Shown piece by piece: positions 31,724 to 42,400 of a stretch of 64,000 nucleotides of DNA (its first letter is position 1; the number at the start of each line of letters is the position of its first letter). The translations under genes and the position numbers were made by a program. Origin of the DNA: Rhodanobacter sp. C03 (GTDB lineage: Bacteria; Pseudomonadota; Gammaproteobacteria; Xanthomonadales; Rhodanobacteraceae); assembly GCF_002001175.1 (NCBI RefSeq), contig NZ_MUNT01000006.1:310001-374000 (forward strand). Direction: 5' to 3'. The notes below the pieces were generated by a model. The model was not told the DNA's origin and searched no databases. It saw nothing but the letters and a program-made list of their open reading frames with translations.

Positions 31724-33400
31724 ATGACTGAAAGTTTTGCCGAACTGTTTGAACAGAGCCAACAGGCTATCTCCAAGCTGAAGCCCGGCGCCATCGTCAC
31801 CGGCATCGTTGTGGAAATCCGCAATGACGTCGTCGTGATCAATGCTGGCCTGAAGAGCGAAGGCATCGTCCCGATCGAGCAGTTCAAGAACGAAGAGGGC
31901 GTACTGGAGGTGCAGGTAGGCGACGAGGTGAAGGTTGCCCTCGAAGCTTTGGAAGACGGTTTCGGCGAAACCAAGCTGTCGCGCGAGAAAGCCAAGCGCT
32001 CGATGGTGTGGGACGACCTCGAGCACGCGTTCGACAAGGAAGAGACCATCGTTGGCCTCATCTCCGGCAAGGTCAAGGGCGGTTTCACGGTCGACATCAA
32101 GGACGTCCGCGCATTCCTGCCGGGCTCGCTGGTCGACGTGCGTCCGGTGCGCGACCCGGTCTTCCTCGAGGGCAAGGAACTCGAGTTCAAGATCATCAAG
32201 CTCGACCGCAAGCGCAACAACGTGGTGGTCAGCCGCCGTGCCGTCGTCGAGACCGAGTTCTCCGCCGAGCGCGAGCAGCTGCTTGAGCGCCTGACCGAAG
32301 GCGCCGTGGTCAAGGGCACCGTCAAGAACCTGACCGACTACGGCGCGTTCGTGGATCTGGGCGGTATCGACGGCCTGCTGCACATCACCGACATGGCGTG
32401 GAAGCGTGTGCGTCATCCGTCCGAAGTGGTCAACGTCGGCGACGAGCTGGACGTGCGCGTGCTGAAGTACGACAAGGAGCGCAACCGCGTTTCGCTGGGC
32501 CTGAAGCAGCTGGGCGACGACCCGTGGGTCGCCATCGCCCGCCGTTACCCGGTCGGCAGCCGCCTGTTCGGCAAGGTTTCCAACGTCACCGATTACGGCT
32601 GCTTCGTCGAGATCGAGCCGGGCGTGGAAGGCCTGGTGCACGTGTCCGAGATGGATTGGACCAACAAGAACGTCAATCCGGCCAAGGTGGTTCAGGTTGG
32701 TGACGAAACCGAAGTCACCGTGCTGGACGTGGACGAGGAGCGTCGCCGCATCTCGTTGGGTATCAAGCAGACCCGCTCGAACCCGTGGGAAGCCTTCGCA
32801 GCGATGCACAAGAAGGGTGACAAGGTCTCCGGTCAGATCAAGTCGATCACCGATTTCGGCGTGTTCATCGGCCTGGACGGCGGCATCGACGGCCTGGTTC
32901 ACCTGTCCGATATCTCCTGGCAGATGTCCGGCGAAGATCTGGTTCGCAACTTCAAGAAGGGCGACGAGATCGAGGCCGTGGTGCTGGCCGTTGATCCGGA
33001 GCGTGAGCGCATCTCACTCGGCATCAAGCAGATGGAGCAGGATCCGTTCGGCCAGTTCATGGCAGCGAATCCGCGCGGCACCATCGTCAACGGCACCGTC
33101 AAGGAAGTCGATGCGAAGGGCGCCGTGATCGATCTGGGCGAGGGCGTCGAGGGTTACCTGCGCGCCAACGACATCGCCAAGGAGCGCATCGAGGATGCCA
33201 CGCTGCATCTGAAAGTGGGCGACAAGGTCGAAGCCAAGTTCACCGGCATGGATCGCAAGGGTCGTCAGCTGGCACTCTCGATCCGCGCGAAGGACGAGGA
33301 AGATGTGCCTGAGGTGGCTGCTGTCGACTACGCGTCGGCATCGACCGGCACGACCAAGCTTGGCGCGTTGCTCAAAGAGCAGTTCGACAAGGCTGATTGA
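31724..33400 (+). CDS. rpsA: 30S ribosomal protein S1
   Basis: 558 aa with six S1 (OB-fold) repeats: the first at about residues 20-85, then four highly similar central repeats ([17 protein letters not shown] and [17 protein letters not shown] types), the last near 450-520. It brings mRNA to the ribosome. The length matches E. coli S1 (557 aa). Confidence 0.99.
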   Translation: MTESFAELFEQSQQAISKLKPGAIVTGIVVEIRNDVVVINAGLKSEGIVPIEQFKNEEGVLEVQVGDEVKVALEALEDGFGETKLSREKAKRSMVWDDLEHAFDKEETIVGLISGKVKGGFTVDIKDVRAFLPGSLVDVRPVRDPVFLEGKELEFKIIKLDRKRNNVVVSRRAVVETEFSAEREQLLERLTEGAVVKGTVKNLTDYGAFVDLGGIDGLLHITDMAWKRVRHPSEVVNVGDELDVRVLKYDKERNRVSLGLKQLGDDPWVAIARRYPVGSRLFGKVSNVTDYGCFVEIEPGVEGLVHVSEMDWTNKNVNPAKVVQVGDETEVTVLDVDEERRRISLGIKQTRSNPWEAFAAMHKKGDKVSGQIKSITDFGVFIGLDGGIDGLVHLSDISWQMSGEDLVRNFKKGDEIEAVVLAVDPERERISLGIKQMEQDPFGQFMAANPRGTIVNGTVKEVDAKGAVIDLGEGVEGYLRANDIAKERIEDATLHLKVGDKVEAKFTGMDRKGRQLALSIRAKDEEDVPEVAAVDYASASTGTTKLGALLKEQFDKAD

Positions 33401-33421
33401 TCACACGTTGCAGACTGATGC

Positions 33422-33450
33422 GGGGCGGCACATCGCCGCCCCGTTGTTTC
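33422..33450 (+). terminator. Terminator downstream of rpsA
   Basis: GGGGCGGC, a 5-nt loop, GCCGCCCC, then GTTGTTT; moderately U-rich. Confidence 0.65.
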
Positions 33451-33472
33451 ATGTCACGGACATTGGGGTCCC

Positions 33473-33772
33473 ATGACCAAATCCGAATTGATCGAGGCGC
33501 TGGCCAAGCGTCAGACCCATCTTGCGTTCGCTGATGTCGAGATGGCCGTCAAAAGCGTCATCGAGCAGATGAGCCAGGCTTTGGCTCAGGGCGAGCGCAT
33601 CGAGGTGCGTGGTTTTGGCAGCTTTGCGCTGCATTTCCGCCCGCCGCGCATGGGTCGCAACCCCAAGACGGGCGACGCCGTAGCGTTGCCTGGCAAGCAC
33701 GTGCCGCATTTCAAGCCGGGCAAGGAATTGCGCGAACGCGTCAATCTTGACCTGGAACAGGAAGCCGGCTGA
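33473..33772 (+). CDS. ihfB: Integration host factor beta subunit
   Basis: 99 aa, HU/IHF fold that bends DNA. Signature [21 protein letters not shown] with the intercalating-arm Pro. It follows rpsA as in E. coli. Confidence 0.97.
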   Translation: MTKSELIEALAKRQTHLAFADVEMAVKSVIEQMSQALAQGERIEVRGFGSFALHFRPPRMGRNPKTGDAVALPGKHVPHFKPGKELRERVNLDLEQEAG

Positions 33773-33792
33773 GTCGGCGACCCAGATTTACC

Positions 33793-33828
33793 GAAGGCAG
33801 GCGACGCAAGTCGGCCTGCCTTCTTTTT
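33793..33828 (+). terminator. Rho-independent terminator of ihfB
   Basis: GAAGGCAGGC (33793-33802) pairs with GCCTGCCTTC (33814-33823), followed by TTTTTT. Confidence 0.88.
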
Positions 33829-33928
33829 TGTGCAGATCCGGCACCGCCGAGATGCTGTTCTGAATCGCTTCCACCTTGATTGCAGGCGCCGCCTGTGCCC
33901 ATCACGATCAATCGGGTAAAGTCTCGGC

Positions 33929-34186
33929 ATGCGACTGCTCGTCATACTCATTCTTGTGATCTTCATTGCGGCCGGTGTGGTGCTGGGCGCGCTCAACGCC
34001 GATCTGGTCGGTTACGACCTCGCCTTTGCGCAGGTGCAACTACCGAAGGGGGCTGCCTTGCTCGGTGCCCTGGTGGTCGGCTGGCTGCTGGGCGGACTTA
34101 CTGCATGGTTGGGCGTGAGTTCGGGACAGCGTCGCCTGCGCCGCCGTCAACAGCGTGCCGACAAGAAGGCACCGGCCAAGCCATGA
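33929..34186 (+). CDS. lapA: LapA-like inner-membrane protein (DUF1049)
   Basis: 85 aa with two membrane segments (about residues 3-23 and 41-63) and a basic tail, the LapA/YciS shape. LapA works with LapB in lipopolysaccharide assembly. Its TGA overlaps the lapB ATG. Confidence 0.88.
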   Translation: MRLLVILILVIFIAAGVVLGALNADLVGYDLAFAQVQLPKGAALLGALVVGWLLGGLTAWLGVSSGQRRLRRRQQRADKKAPAKP

Positions 34187-35355
34187 ATTCCTTGTCTGCG
34201 CTGGTTCCTCTGATACCAGCCGCTTTTGCTTTGGGCTGGTGGGCATCCAGGCGGGTCGGGGCGCGTCGTTCCGGCGCCGAAGTCAGCGAACTCTCCTCGG
34301 ATTATTTCCGTGGCCTGAACTACCTGCTCAACGAGGAGCAGGACAAGGCGATCGAGGTGTTCCTCAAACTGGCCGAATACAACCGCGACACGGTGGAAAC
34401 GCATCTGGCGCTGGGCAACCTGTTTCGCCGCCGTGGTGAAGTGGATCGGGCGATTCGCCTGCATCAGCACCTGGTATCGCGTCCTGGCCTGTCTGATGCG
34501 ATGAAGACGGTGGCCTTGCTGGAGCTGGGCGAGGATTACATGCGCGCCGGCTTGCTGGATCGTGCCGAGGCGCTGTTTTCCGACCTGGTGGCGATGGATG
34601 CGCATGCCCCCTCGGCGCTGCGTCACCTGATCGCGATCTACCAGCATGAGCGCGACTGGCACAAGGCGATCGAGCATGCACGCCGGCTGGAAGTGATGAC
34701 CGGCGAGGACGAGGCGCCGATGATTGCCCAGTTCTATTGCGAACTGGCCGATCGCTCACGCCTGCATGGTGCCCGTGCCGAGGCACGTGACTATCTGCGT
34801 CAGGCATTCACGTGCCAACCCGATTGCGTGCGCGCCTTCATGCTGACCGGCCGGCTGCATGCCGAGGATGACCAGCATGCCGAAGCCGTGACCGCCTATG
34901 AGGCAGCGGTCCAGGCCGACATCGCATTCACGCCGGAGATCCTGCCGCCACTGCTGAACAGCTATGCGCGCTCGCAGCAGATGGAACGCGCCGAGGTTTT
35001 CCTGCGCGAGATGCTGAGTCGTTATCACGGTGTCTCGCCGGTGCTGGCGCTGACCCAGCTGTACCGGCAGCGTGACGGTGAGCGTGCCTCGATCGACTTC
35101 CTGACTGCGCAACTGCGCCAGCGGCCATCCGTGCGCGGCCTGATGGCGCTGATCGACGCGACGATGGACAAGATCGAAGGCGAAGCGCGCGAAAATTTCC
35201 TGATCCTGCGCGATCTCACCAAGAAACTGCTGGAAGGCCAGGCGATGTACCGCTGCAGCCGCTGCGGTTTCGGTGCCAAGGCGCATCATTGGCAATGCCC
35301 CAGCTGCAAGAGCTGGAGCACGATCCGGCCGATCCACGGCGTCGCCAGCGAGTGA
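34183..35355 (+). CDS. lapB: Lipopolysaccharide assembly protein LapB (YciM)
   Basis: 390 aa. One N-terminal membrane segment, about nine TPR repeats on the cytoplasmic side, and a C-terminal rubredoxin-like metal site (CSRCGF and CPSCKSW). LapB is the adaptor that lets FtsH degrade LpxC and so limits LPS synthesis. Starts in an ATGA overlap with lapA. Longer frames to the left are not supported. Confidence 0.95.
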   Translation: MNSLSALVPLIPAAFALGWWASRRVGARRSGAEVSELSSDYFRGLNYLLNEEQDKAIEVFLKLAEYNRDTVETHLALGNLFRRRGEVDRAIRLHQHLVSRPGLSDAMKTVALLELGEDYMRAGLLDRAEALFSDLVAMDAHAPSALRHLIAIYQHERDWHKAIEHARRLEVMTGEDEAPMIAQFYCELADRSRLHGARAEARDYLRQAFTCQPDCVRAFMLTGRLHAEDDQHAEAVTAYEAAVQADIAFTPEILPPLLNSYARSQQMERAEVFLREMLSRYHGVSPVLALTQLYRQRDGERASIDFLTAQLRQRPSVRGLMALIDATMDKIEGEARENFLILRDLTKKLLEGQAMYRCSRCGFGAKAHHWQCPSCKSWSTIRPIHGVASE

Positions 35356-35356
35356 C

Positions 35357-36391
35357 ATGAAAATCGGGATGTACACGACCATCGGATGGTTGCTCGCCAG
35401 CTTGTTGATCACGTTGCTGCTGGTGCGGGGCGCGATCGGTTATGCGCATCGGCGCGGCATGCTCGATCAGCCGGGACAGCGGCGTTCGCATCGTCTGCCC
35501 ACGCCGCGCGGTGGTGGCATTGGCATCGTGGTGACGATGCTGATCTGTCTGCCTGGTGCATGGTGGAGCTTGTCCGCGGAATGGCCGCCCAGTGTGATCG
35601 CAGCTCTGCTCGGTGCGTTGCTGCTGGTGGCGTTGGCCGGCTGGTGGGACGATCACCGCTCACTGCCGGTATTGCCGCGGCTGGCAATGCAGCTGCTGGC
35701 GGTGTTCGGCTTTTCCGTTGTTCTGCTGGCAACCGGCCTGTCGCTGTGGTGGCTGCCGTTGTTGCTGGCAGCTGGTGTGTGGAGCATCAATCTGCACAAT
35801 TTCATGGACGGCATCGACGGTTTGCTGGCGCAGCAGGCCATTTTTGTCGGCTGCGGACTGGCCTGGCTGGCATGGGCGGCCGCGCAGCCGTTGCTGGCAA
35901 TGGCTGCGGGAATGCTGGCGGCGACGGCACTGGGCTTCTGGTGCTACAACCGTCCACCGGCACGGATCTTCATGGGCGATGTCGGCAGCGGCAGTATCGG
36001 CCTGCTGATCTTTGCGTTCAGCGCCATGCTGTGGTGGTTCGAGCATGCCTTGCTGTGGCCGGCACTGATCCTGTCGTCGGCGTTCGTGGTGGATGCCAGC
36101 CTGACCCTGCTGACCCGCATGTGGCGCGGACGCCGCTGGTACACTGCCCACCGCGAGCATCTATACCAGTGGCTGGTGCGCCGCGGAGGGACGCATGCAG
36201 GAGCGGATACGGCGTATCTGGCCTGGAATCTGCTGGTGGTGGCACCGTTGACCTGGTTGGCCTGGAGTCATCTGCGGCTGGCGTTGCCGATTACCATGAT
36301 CGCTTACCTGGCAGCATCGGCCACATGGCTGACTCTGAAACGTCGCTGTCTGCGACGCCATCCGCACAAGGACCGTCATGTCGCTGCGTAA
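35357..36391 (+). CDS. WecA/MraY-family polyprenyl-phosphate sugar-phosphate transferase
   Basis: 344 aa with about ten membrane segments. The conserved DDH (GWWDDHRSLPVLPRL) and NLHNFMDGIDGLLA motifs mark the WecA/WbpL branch that starts O-antigen or exopolysaccharide units on undecaprenyl phosphate; the FMGDVGSGSIG loop is also present. ATG at 35357 lies 1 nt after the lapB stop. It overlaps the next gene by 14 nt. Confidence 0.92.
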   Translation: MKIGMYTTIGWLLASLLITLLLVRGAIGYAHRRGMLDQPGQRRSHRLPTPRGGGIGIVVTMLICLPGAWWSLSAEWPPSVIAALLGALLLVALAGWWDDHRSLPVLPRLAMQLLAVFGFSVVLLATGLSLWWLPLLLAAGVWSINLHNFMDGIDGLLAQQAIFVGCGLAWLAWAAAQPLLAMAAGMLAATALGFWCYNRPPARIFMGDVGSGSIGLLIFAFSAMLWWFEHALLWPALILSSAFVVDASLTLLTRMWRGRRWYTAHREHLYQWLVRRGGTHAGADTAYLAWNLLVVAPLTWLAWSHLRLALPITMIAYLAASATWLTLKRRCLRRHPHKDRHVAA

Positions 36392-38273
36392 ACTTGTCGG
36401 CTTCATTCATCCGCGTGTCGCGGTCGTGCTGCATGATCTGGCGATGGCCGCGCTGGCGTGGTGGATCGCCAAGCTGCTGCGGTATGCACTGAGGCCGGAC
36501 GAGATCGTCAGCTTTCACCTGTTTGAAATTCCGATCGTGCTGCTGGTGCAGGGGCTGGTCTTCCGCTGGACTGGGCTGTACCGGAGCGTCTGGCGCTTTG
36601 CCAGCCTGCCGGATCTGTGGAACATCCTGCGTGCGGTAGTGATAGGCGCAGCGGCTATCTACGCAGCGTTGTTCCTGTACGACCGGCTTGAGAACGTGCC
36701 ACGCTCGGTGCTGCTGATTTATCCGGTGTTGTTGGCGATCCTGCTCGGCGGCCCACGGCTGCTCTATCGCTACTGGAAAGACAGCCGCAACGATCTGCTG
36801 CAGAACCAGACCGTCAAGCGGGTGCTGATCGTGGGCGCGGATCGGGCCGGCGAAGTGTTGTCGCGTGACTTGCGCCATGACAGCCGATATGGAGTGGTGG
36901 GTTTCGTCGATGACAAGGCCAGTCTGCGTGGTGCCAGCATCAATGGTCATCCCGTGCTGGGCCGCTTTGACCAATTGCCTGATCTGGCGCGCGAGGCGGC
37001 CGTCGACATGCTGTTGATCGCGTTGCCGGGCGCCTCGACCACCGAAATGCGCCGGGTGGTGGCGTTATGCGATGCCACTGATCTGCCGTACCGGACGGTG
37101 CCGCGGCTGGAGGACGTAGTTGCCGGCCGGGCGCAGTTCAACCAGATCAAGGAAGTGGCGATCGAGGATCTGCTTGGCCGCGATGCGGTGGAGCTGGATT
37201 GGACCGCGATCCGCGAGACTCTTACAGCGCGTCGCGTATTGATCACCGGTGGCGGCGGCTCGATCGGCTCGGAACTGTGCCGTCAGGTGGCTCGCTTGGG
37301 TGCGCAGTCGCTGGTCGTGGTCGAGCAGAGCGAATACAACCTGTATCGGATCACCCAGGAACTGCGCGCGGATTTTCCGGAGCTGATCCTCGACGGCGTC
37401 CTCGCCAACTGTGGCGACAAGGTTGCGATGCGCAAGGTGTTCGCCGAAGCGAAACCACAGGTGGTATTCCACGCCGCCGCCTACAAGCATGTGCCGATGC
37501 TGCAGGGGCAACTGCGCACGGCATTCCTCAACAACGTGCTGGGTACACGCACGGTAGCCAATGCGGCGCGCGAGGCCGGGGTCGAGTGTTTCGTGCTGAT
37601 CTCCACCGACAAAGCGGTCAACCCGACCAGCGTGATGGGTGCCTGCAAACGCGTCGCCGAAATCTATTGCCAGAATCTCAACGCGCATGCCGATACCCGT
37701 TTCATGACGGTGCGTTTCGGCAACGTGCTGGATTCGGCCGGATCGGTGGTGCCGTTGTTCCGTGAGCAGATCCGCGTCGGCGGTCCGGTCACCGTGACTC
37801 ACCCGGAGATTTCGCGCTATTTCATGACGATCCCCGAGGCCTGCCAGCTGATCCTGCAGGCGGCGAGCCTCGGCAAGGGCGCAGAGATCTTTGCGCTCGA
37901 CATGGGCGAGCCGGTAAGGATCCGCGATCTGGCCGAGCAGATGATCCGCCTCGCCGGCAAGAAGCCGGGCAGCGAAATCCCGATCGTCTACACCGGTCTG
38001 CGTGCTGGCGAAAAGCTGTTCGAGGAACTGTTCCATCCGCTGGAAAATTACAGCGCTACCGAACATGCCAAGATCTTCCTCGCCCAGCATCGCGAAGTAT
38101 CGTGGGAACTGCTGCAGGCGCTGTTGCAGAAGGCGGGCGAGGCAGCCGATGTATTCGATGAAGAAGAGCTTCGACGCTGCGTGTCCAGCCTGCTGCCCTC
38201 GTTCCGCTGGAGCGAATCGGCCCAGCCGGACAACGTCGTGTCGATCCGCCGTAACGAAACAGGAGAGCAGTGA
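36378..38273 (+). CDS. Membrane-bound nucleotide-sugar 4,6-dehydratase (WbpM/CapD/FlaA1-type)
   Basis: 631 aa. Four N-terminal membrane segments (to about residue 125), a CoA-binding-like Rossmann domain (KRVLIVGADRAGEVLSR), then the catalytic SDR domain opening RRVLITGGGGSIGSELCRQ. The catalytic site reads STDKAVNPTSVMGACKR, the S-M-K type usual in this family rather than S-Y-K. Such enzymes make UDP-4-keto-6-deoxy sugars for O-antigen or glycan. Tightly packed with its neighbours. Confidence 0.93.
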   Translation: MSLRKLVGFIHPRVAVVLHDLAMAALAWWIAKLLRYALRPDEIVSFHLFEIPIVLLVQGLVFRWTGLYRSVWRFASLPDLWNILRAVVIGAAAIYAALFLYDRLENVPRSVLLIYPVLLAILLGGPRLLYRYWKDSRNDLLQNQTVKRVLIVGADRAGEVLSRDLRHDSRYGVVGFVDDKASLRGASINGHPVLGRFDQLPDLAREAAVDMLLIALPGASTTEMRRVVALCDATDLPYRTVPRLEDVVAGRAQFNQIKEVAIEDLLGRDAVELDWTAIRETLTARRVLITGGGGSIGSELCRQVARLGAQSLVVVEQSEYNLYRITQELRADFPELILDGVLANCGDKVAMRKVFAEAKPQVVFHAAAYKHVPMLQGQLRTAFLNNVLGTRTVANAAREAGVECFVLISTDKAVNPTSVMGACKRVAEIYCQNLNAHADTRFMTVRFGNVLDSAGSVVPLFREQIRVGGPVTVTHPEISRYFMTIPEACQLILQAASLGKGAEIFALDMGEPVRIRDLAEQMIRLAGKKPGSEIPIVYTGLRAGEKLFEELFHPLENYSATEHAKIFLAQHREVSWELLQALLQKAGEAADVFDEEELRRCVSSLLPSFRWSESAQPDNVVSIRRNETGEQ

Positions 38274-39158
38274 GTGAGCAAGCCCTTGCGCAAGGTGGTG
38301 TTTCCCGTGGCCGGCCTCGGCACCCGTTTTCTGCCGGCCACCAAGGTCGTCGCCAAGGAAATGCTGCCGGTGCTCGACAAGCCGCTGATCCAGTATGCCG
38401 TCGACGAGGCGGTGGACGCTGGCGCCGACACGCTGATCTTCGTCACCAACCGCTACAAGCATGCGATTGCCGACTACTTCGACAAGGCCTACGAGCTGGA
38501 GGCGAAGCTGCAGGAAAAGGGCAAGGACGAATTGCTGGCTCTTGTGCAGGGCACCCTGCCGAAGCATGTGCGGGCGATCTTCGTGACACAGCCCGAAGCG
38601 CTAGGTTTGGGCCATGCGGTGTTGTGCGCGAAGCCGGTGGTGGGCGACGAGCCATTCGGCGTGGTGCTGCCCGATGACCTGATCTGGAACGGCGCGATCG
38701 GTACGGGCAAAGGCGCCCTGCGACAAATGGCCGAACTGGCTGACACCCGGGAGGCGGGTGTGATCGCGGTGGAGGAAGTGCCGCACAACGAGACCGACAA
38801 GTACGGCATCGTCGATGCCGCACCGGTAGATGAGCGCAGTGCGTGGATCCGCCACATGGTGGAGAAACCCAAGCCGGCTGATGCACCATCCAATCTGGCG
38901 GTGGTCGGCCGCTACGTGCTGCCGGGCCGCATTTTCCAGTTGCTGGAGCAAACCACGCCGGGTGCCGGCGGCGAGATCCAGCTCACCGACGCGATCGAGG
39001 CGCTGCTGAAGGAACAGGGCAAGGTGCTGGCCTACCGCTTCGAGGGGACCCGCTTCGATTGCGGCAACAAGGCTGGCCTGGTGCGCGCCACCATGCACAT
39101 GGCGATGCAGGATCCGAAGCTGGCCTCGGTGGTGCGAGAATTCGCAGCTGGACTCTGA
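38274..39158 (+). CDS. galU: UTP-glucose-1-phosphate uridylyltransferase
   Basis: 294 aa. Makes UDP-glucose for envelope polymers. The opening FPVAGLGTRFLPATKVVAKE and the EKPKPADAPSNLAVVGRYVL segment are typical. Start is GTG in a TGAGTG overlap with the previous stop, with AGGAG upstream. Confidence 0.97.
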   Translation: MSKPLRKVVFPVAGLGTRFLPATKVVAKEMLPVLDKPLIQYAVDEAVDAGADTLIFVTNRYKHAIADYFDKAYELEAKLQEKGKDELLALVQGTLPKHVRAIFVTQPEALGLGHAVLCAKPVVGDEPFGVVLPDDLIWNGAIGTGKGALRQMAELADTREAGVIAVEEVPHNETDKYGIVDAAPVDERSAWIRHMVEKPKPADAPSNLAVVGRYVLPGRIFQLLEQTTPGAGGEIQLTDAIEALLKEQGKVLAYRFEGTRFDCGNKAGLVRATMHMAMQDPKLASVVREFAAGL

Positions 39159-39202
39159 CCGTTCGGTAGCTGGGGATAGTTTCAGGTTCGCTTACGGCCA
39201 AA

Positions 39203-39238
39203 GAAGCCGGCATCCGTCAGGTGCCGGCTTCCTCTTTT
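39203..39238 (+). terminator. Rho-independent terminator of galU
   Basis: GAAGCCGGCA (39203-39212) pairs with TGCCGGCTTC (39222-39231), then CTCTTTT. Confidence 0.85.
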
Positions 39239-39425
39239 CCAGGTCAGGCTGCTCCGACTATCCTTGACATGTCAGAATCAGCGCCGCGTTTTGCCACGGC
39301 TGGCGCGCAGGATGGCTTGGGGAAATTTTTCGGCATCGACGAACCTGCGTCATGCAGTGTTGCGGCGAGTCGTGTCCGGATCCGGCATCGTCGGATTCGT
39401 CTATGGATGAAGGTGGGGAAGCATC

Positions 39426-42400
39426 ATGGATTTGCTGCGGTTTCTGCTGATGTTGCCGGTGCGACTGCTGCGCGCCGTGTTTCACCTGCTCGGGTCGATC
39501 CTGCGGCCGCTTTTCGGCAATGTGTCCTGGTCTGCGCCGGAGTGGGCTCCTGCCACGGGCGCTGCAATCCGCCGCCGCCCGCGCCACTTTGCGGTTGGAC
39601 TGCTCGCAGCGCTGATCCTGCTGGTCGGTGGCTGGTTCGGCTGGCAGTGGTACCAGCATCGGCCCCGGCCGGTCGAGCCCGAACGGATCACCTTCGAGGT
39701 CAAGGTGCCGGCCCTCACCGAATACGCGGCGCAGCCCGACGGCAATCCGAAAGTCACCATCCATCCGCTGGAGATCGGTTTTTCCCGCTCGGCGGCGCCG
39801 ATCGAGCTGGTCGGCAAGGTGGTGACCAAAGGCATCGCGATGCAGCCTGCGCTCAAGGGCGAATGGAACTGGCTCGACGATCACACCTTGCGCTTTGTGC
39901 CGGCCGCGGACTGGCCGGTTGGCGCCCACGTCAAGGTGCAGTTCGATGTGGCGCAGGTCTTCGCACCGCATGTATTGATGGCTGATGACCATCTGGATTT
40001 CGATCTGCCGAAGTTTGCGGCGACCTTCGGTAAAGGCGAGTTCTATCAGGACCCGCAGGACGCCACGGCAAAGAAGACGATCGTTCCGGTCAACTTCAAC
40101 TATCCCGTGGACACTGCGCAATTCGAGAAGCGCATCGCGATCGCGCTGGCCGACAAGGATGGAAAGTTCGGCACACCGCTGAAATTCACCGTCACGTATG
40201 ACGCATTCAAGCTCAATGCCTGGGTGCATTCGCAGCCGCTGGATCTGCCGCGGGACGATGGTGCGGTGTTGCTGAAGCTGGACGATGGCGTGCGCAGTTC
40301 GCGCGGTGGTGACGGCACCCGCGATCCGTTGCAGACCAGCGTGCATGTTCCCGGCCTCTACAGTCTGGCGATCCAGGACATCAACCCGACCCTGGTCGAC
40401 AACGACAGGTACGAACCCGAGCAGGTGCTGGTGGCGAATGTCAGCGGCAGCGTGCGTGGCAGCGACGTGGCCGGGTTGACCAAGGCCTGGATCCTGCCCG
40501 CGCGCAAAGTAGGCGTGGATCAGTCCGCCGACGACGCACCCTATGCATGGGACATTTCCGAAGTCAGCGAATCTGTTCTGCGCCAGTCGAAACCGTTGCC
40601 GCTGGAACTGGTGCCCACCGAGAACGACTACGCGGAGTTGCAGAGTTTCAAGTACCACGCCACACCCGGCCAGCGTATCTACGTGCGGATTGGCGCCGGT
40701 CTCAAATCCTTCGGCGGCTACGTGCTGGGCAAGCCGACTGCGCAGACCTTCAGCGTGCCGGATTATCCGAAGCTGCTGCGCTTCATGGCCGATGGTTCGT
40801 TGTTGTCGCTGAGCGGGAGCAAACGGATTTCGGTGGTATCGCGCAACATGCCCGGCATGCGGCTGGAGATCGGTCGCGTGCTGCCGGATCAGCTGCAACA
40901 CCTGGTGAGTCTCAATCAAGGCAGCTACAGCCATCCCGAACTCGTCTACGGTTTCAGCGAAGACCATATCGTCGAGCGCTTCGAGCAGAAGTCCGCATTC
41001 CCCAAAGCCGACCCGGGCAAGGCCCATTACGAGGGCGTCGACCTTGGCCAGTATCTGAAGGAGGGCAAGCGCGGCGTGTTCCTGCTGCATCTCTCCGGTT
41101 ACGACCCGGTGGTCGAAGCGAAGAAAGCGGCGGCCGCAGCGAAGGCCAGCGCGAAGGCGCTGCAAGGTACCGCGCCCGCGCCGGGCGACAAGCCCGCAAG
41201 CGCGGCCACGACCAGCACAGCGGATGCCGTCGCGGCCAGCGACAGCGGTGCCGGCGACGACAACGGCAATTCAGGGGATGACAACGACAGCGACGCGCCC
41301 GCTGACTCCCCGATGCCGACCGATACACGACTGATCGTGGTTACTGACCTGGGCATGCTGATCAAGCGTTCGCTCGACGGCAGCCAGGATGTGTTCGTGC
41401 AATCGATCCATACCGGCCAGCCGGTGGCCGACGCCAGCGTCGCGGTACTCGCGGTCAACGGGCAGACGCTGTACACGCAGTCCAGCAGCGCCGATGGCGT
41501 GGTGCATTTCCCGACCTTCAAGGGTTTGCAGCGCGAGAAGAAGCCGGTGATGTACGTGGTGAGGAAGGGCGACGACCTTTCCTTCCTGCCGATCGAGGGC
41601 AGCGACCGCCAGCTCGATTATTCGCGTTTCGACATCGGCGGCGATCCCAATGCGGCGAGCCAGGGCCAACTCTCCGCCTATCTGTTTTCCGATCGCGGTA
41701 TCTATCGCCCGGGTGACCTGTTCCATATCGGCCTGATCGTGCGTGCGGCCAGCTGGTCGCGCAACGTGGCGGGCATCCCGTTGCAGGCCGAGATCGTCGA
41801 CCCGCGCGGGGTCACGGTGAAACAGCAGGCCCTGACCATGGACGCGTCCGGCTTCGGCGAGCTGGACTACACCCCCGCCGAAACCGCGCCGACCGGCACC
41901 TGGACGGTGAATCTCTACATCGTCAGGGATGGCAAGGCGGACGCGCAGATTGGCACCACCACCTTGCAGGTGAAGGAATTCCTGCCTGACCGCATGAAGG
42001 TCGAGGCGAAGCTGTCGCAACAGGTGCCGGAAGGCTGGGTAAAACCCGAGCAACTGAAGGGCATCGTCGATGTGCAGAATTTGTTTGGCACGCCGGCCGC
42101 GGATCGTCGTGTCGAAGCTTCGCTGACTCTGCGACCGGCATGGCCGGCGTTCCAAAGCTGGCCGGACTACCACTTCTACGATGTGCGTCGTGCCAAGGAT
42201 GGCTACGAAGAGTCCCTGCAGGATGGCAAGACCGACGACAAGGGCCACGCCGAATTCGACCTGGACCTGAAGAAATACGCCGACGCCACCTACCAGCTGT
42301 ACTTCCTGATCAAGGCGTACGAGGCCGAAGGTGGACGCAGCGTCGCTGCCGCCGCGCAGACGCTGGTGTCGAGCAATGACTGGCTGGTCGGTTACAAGGC

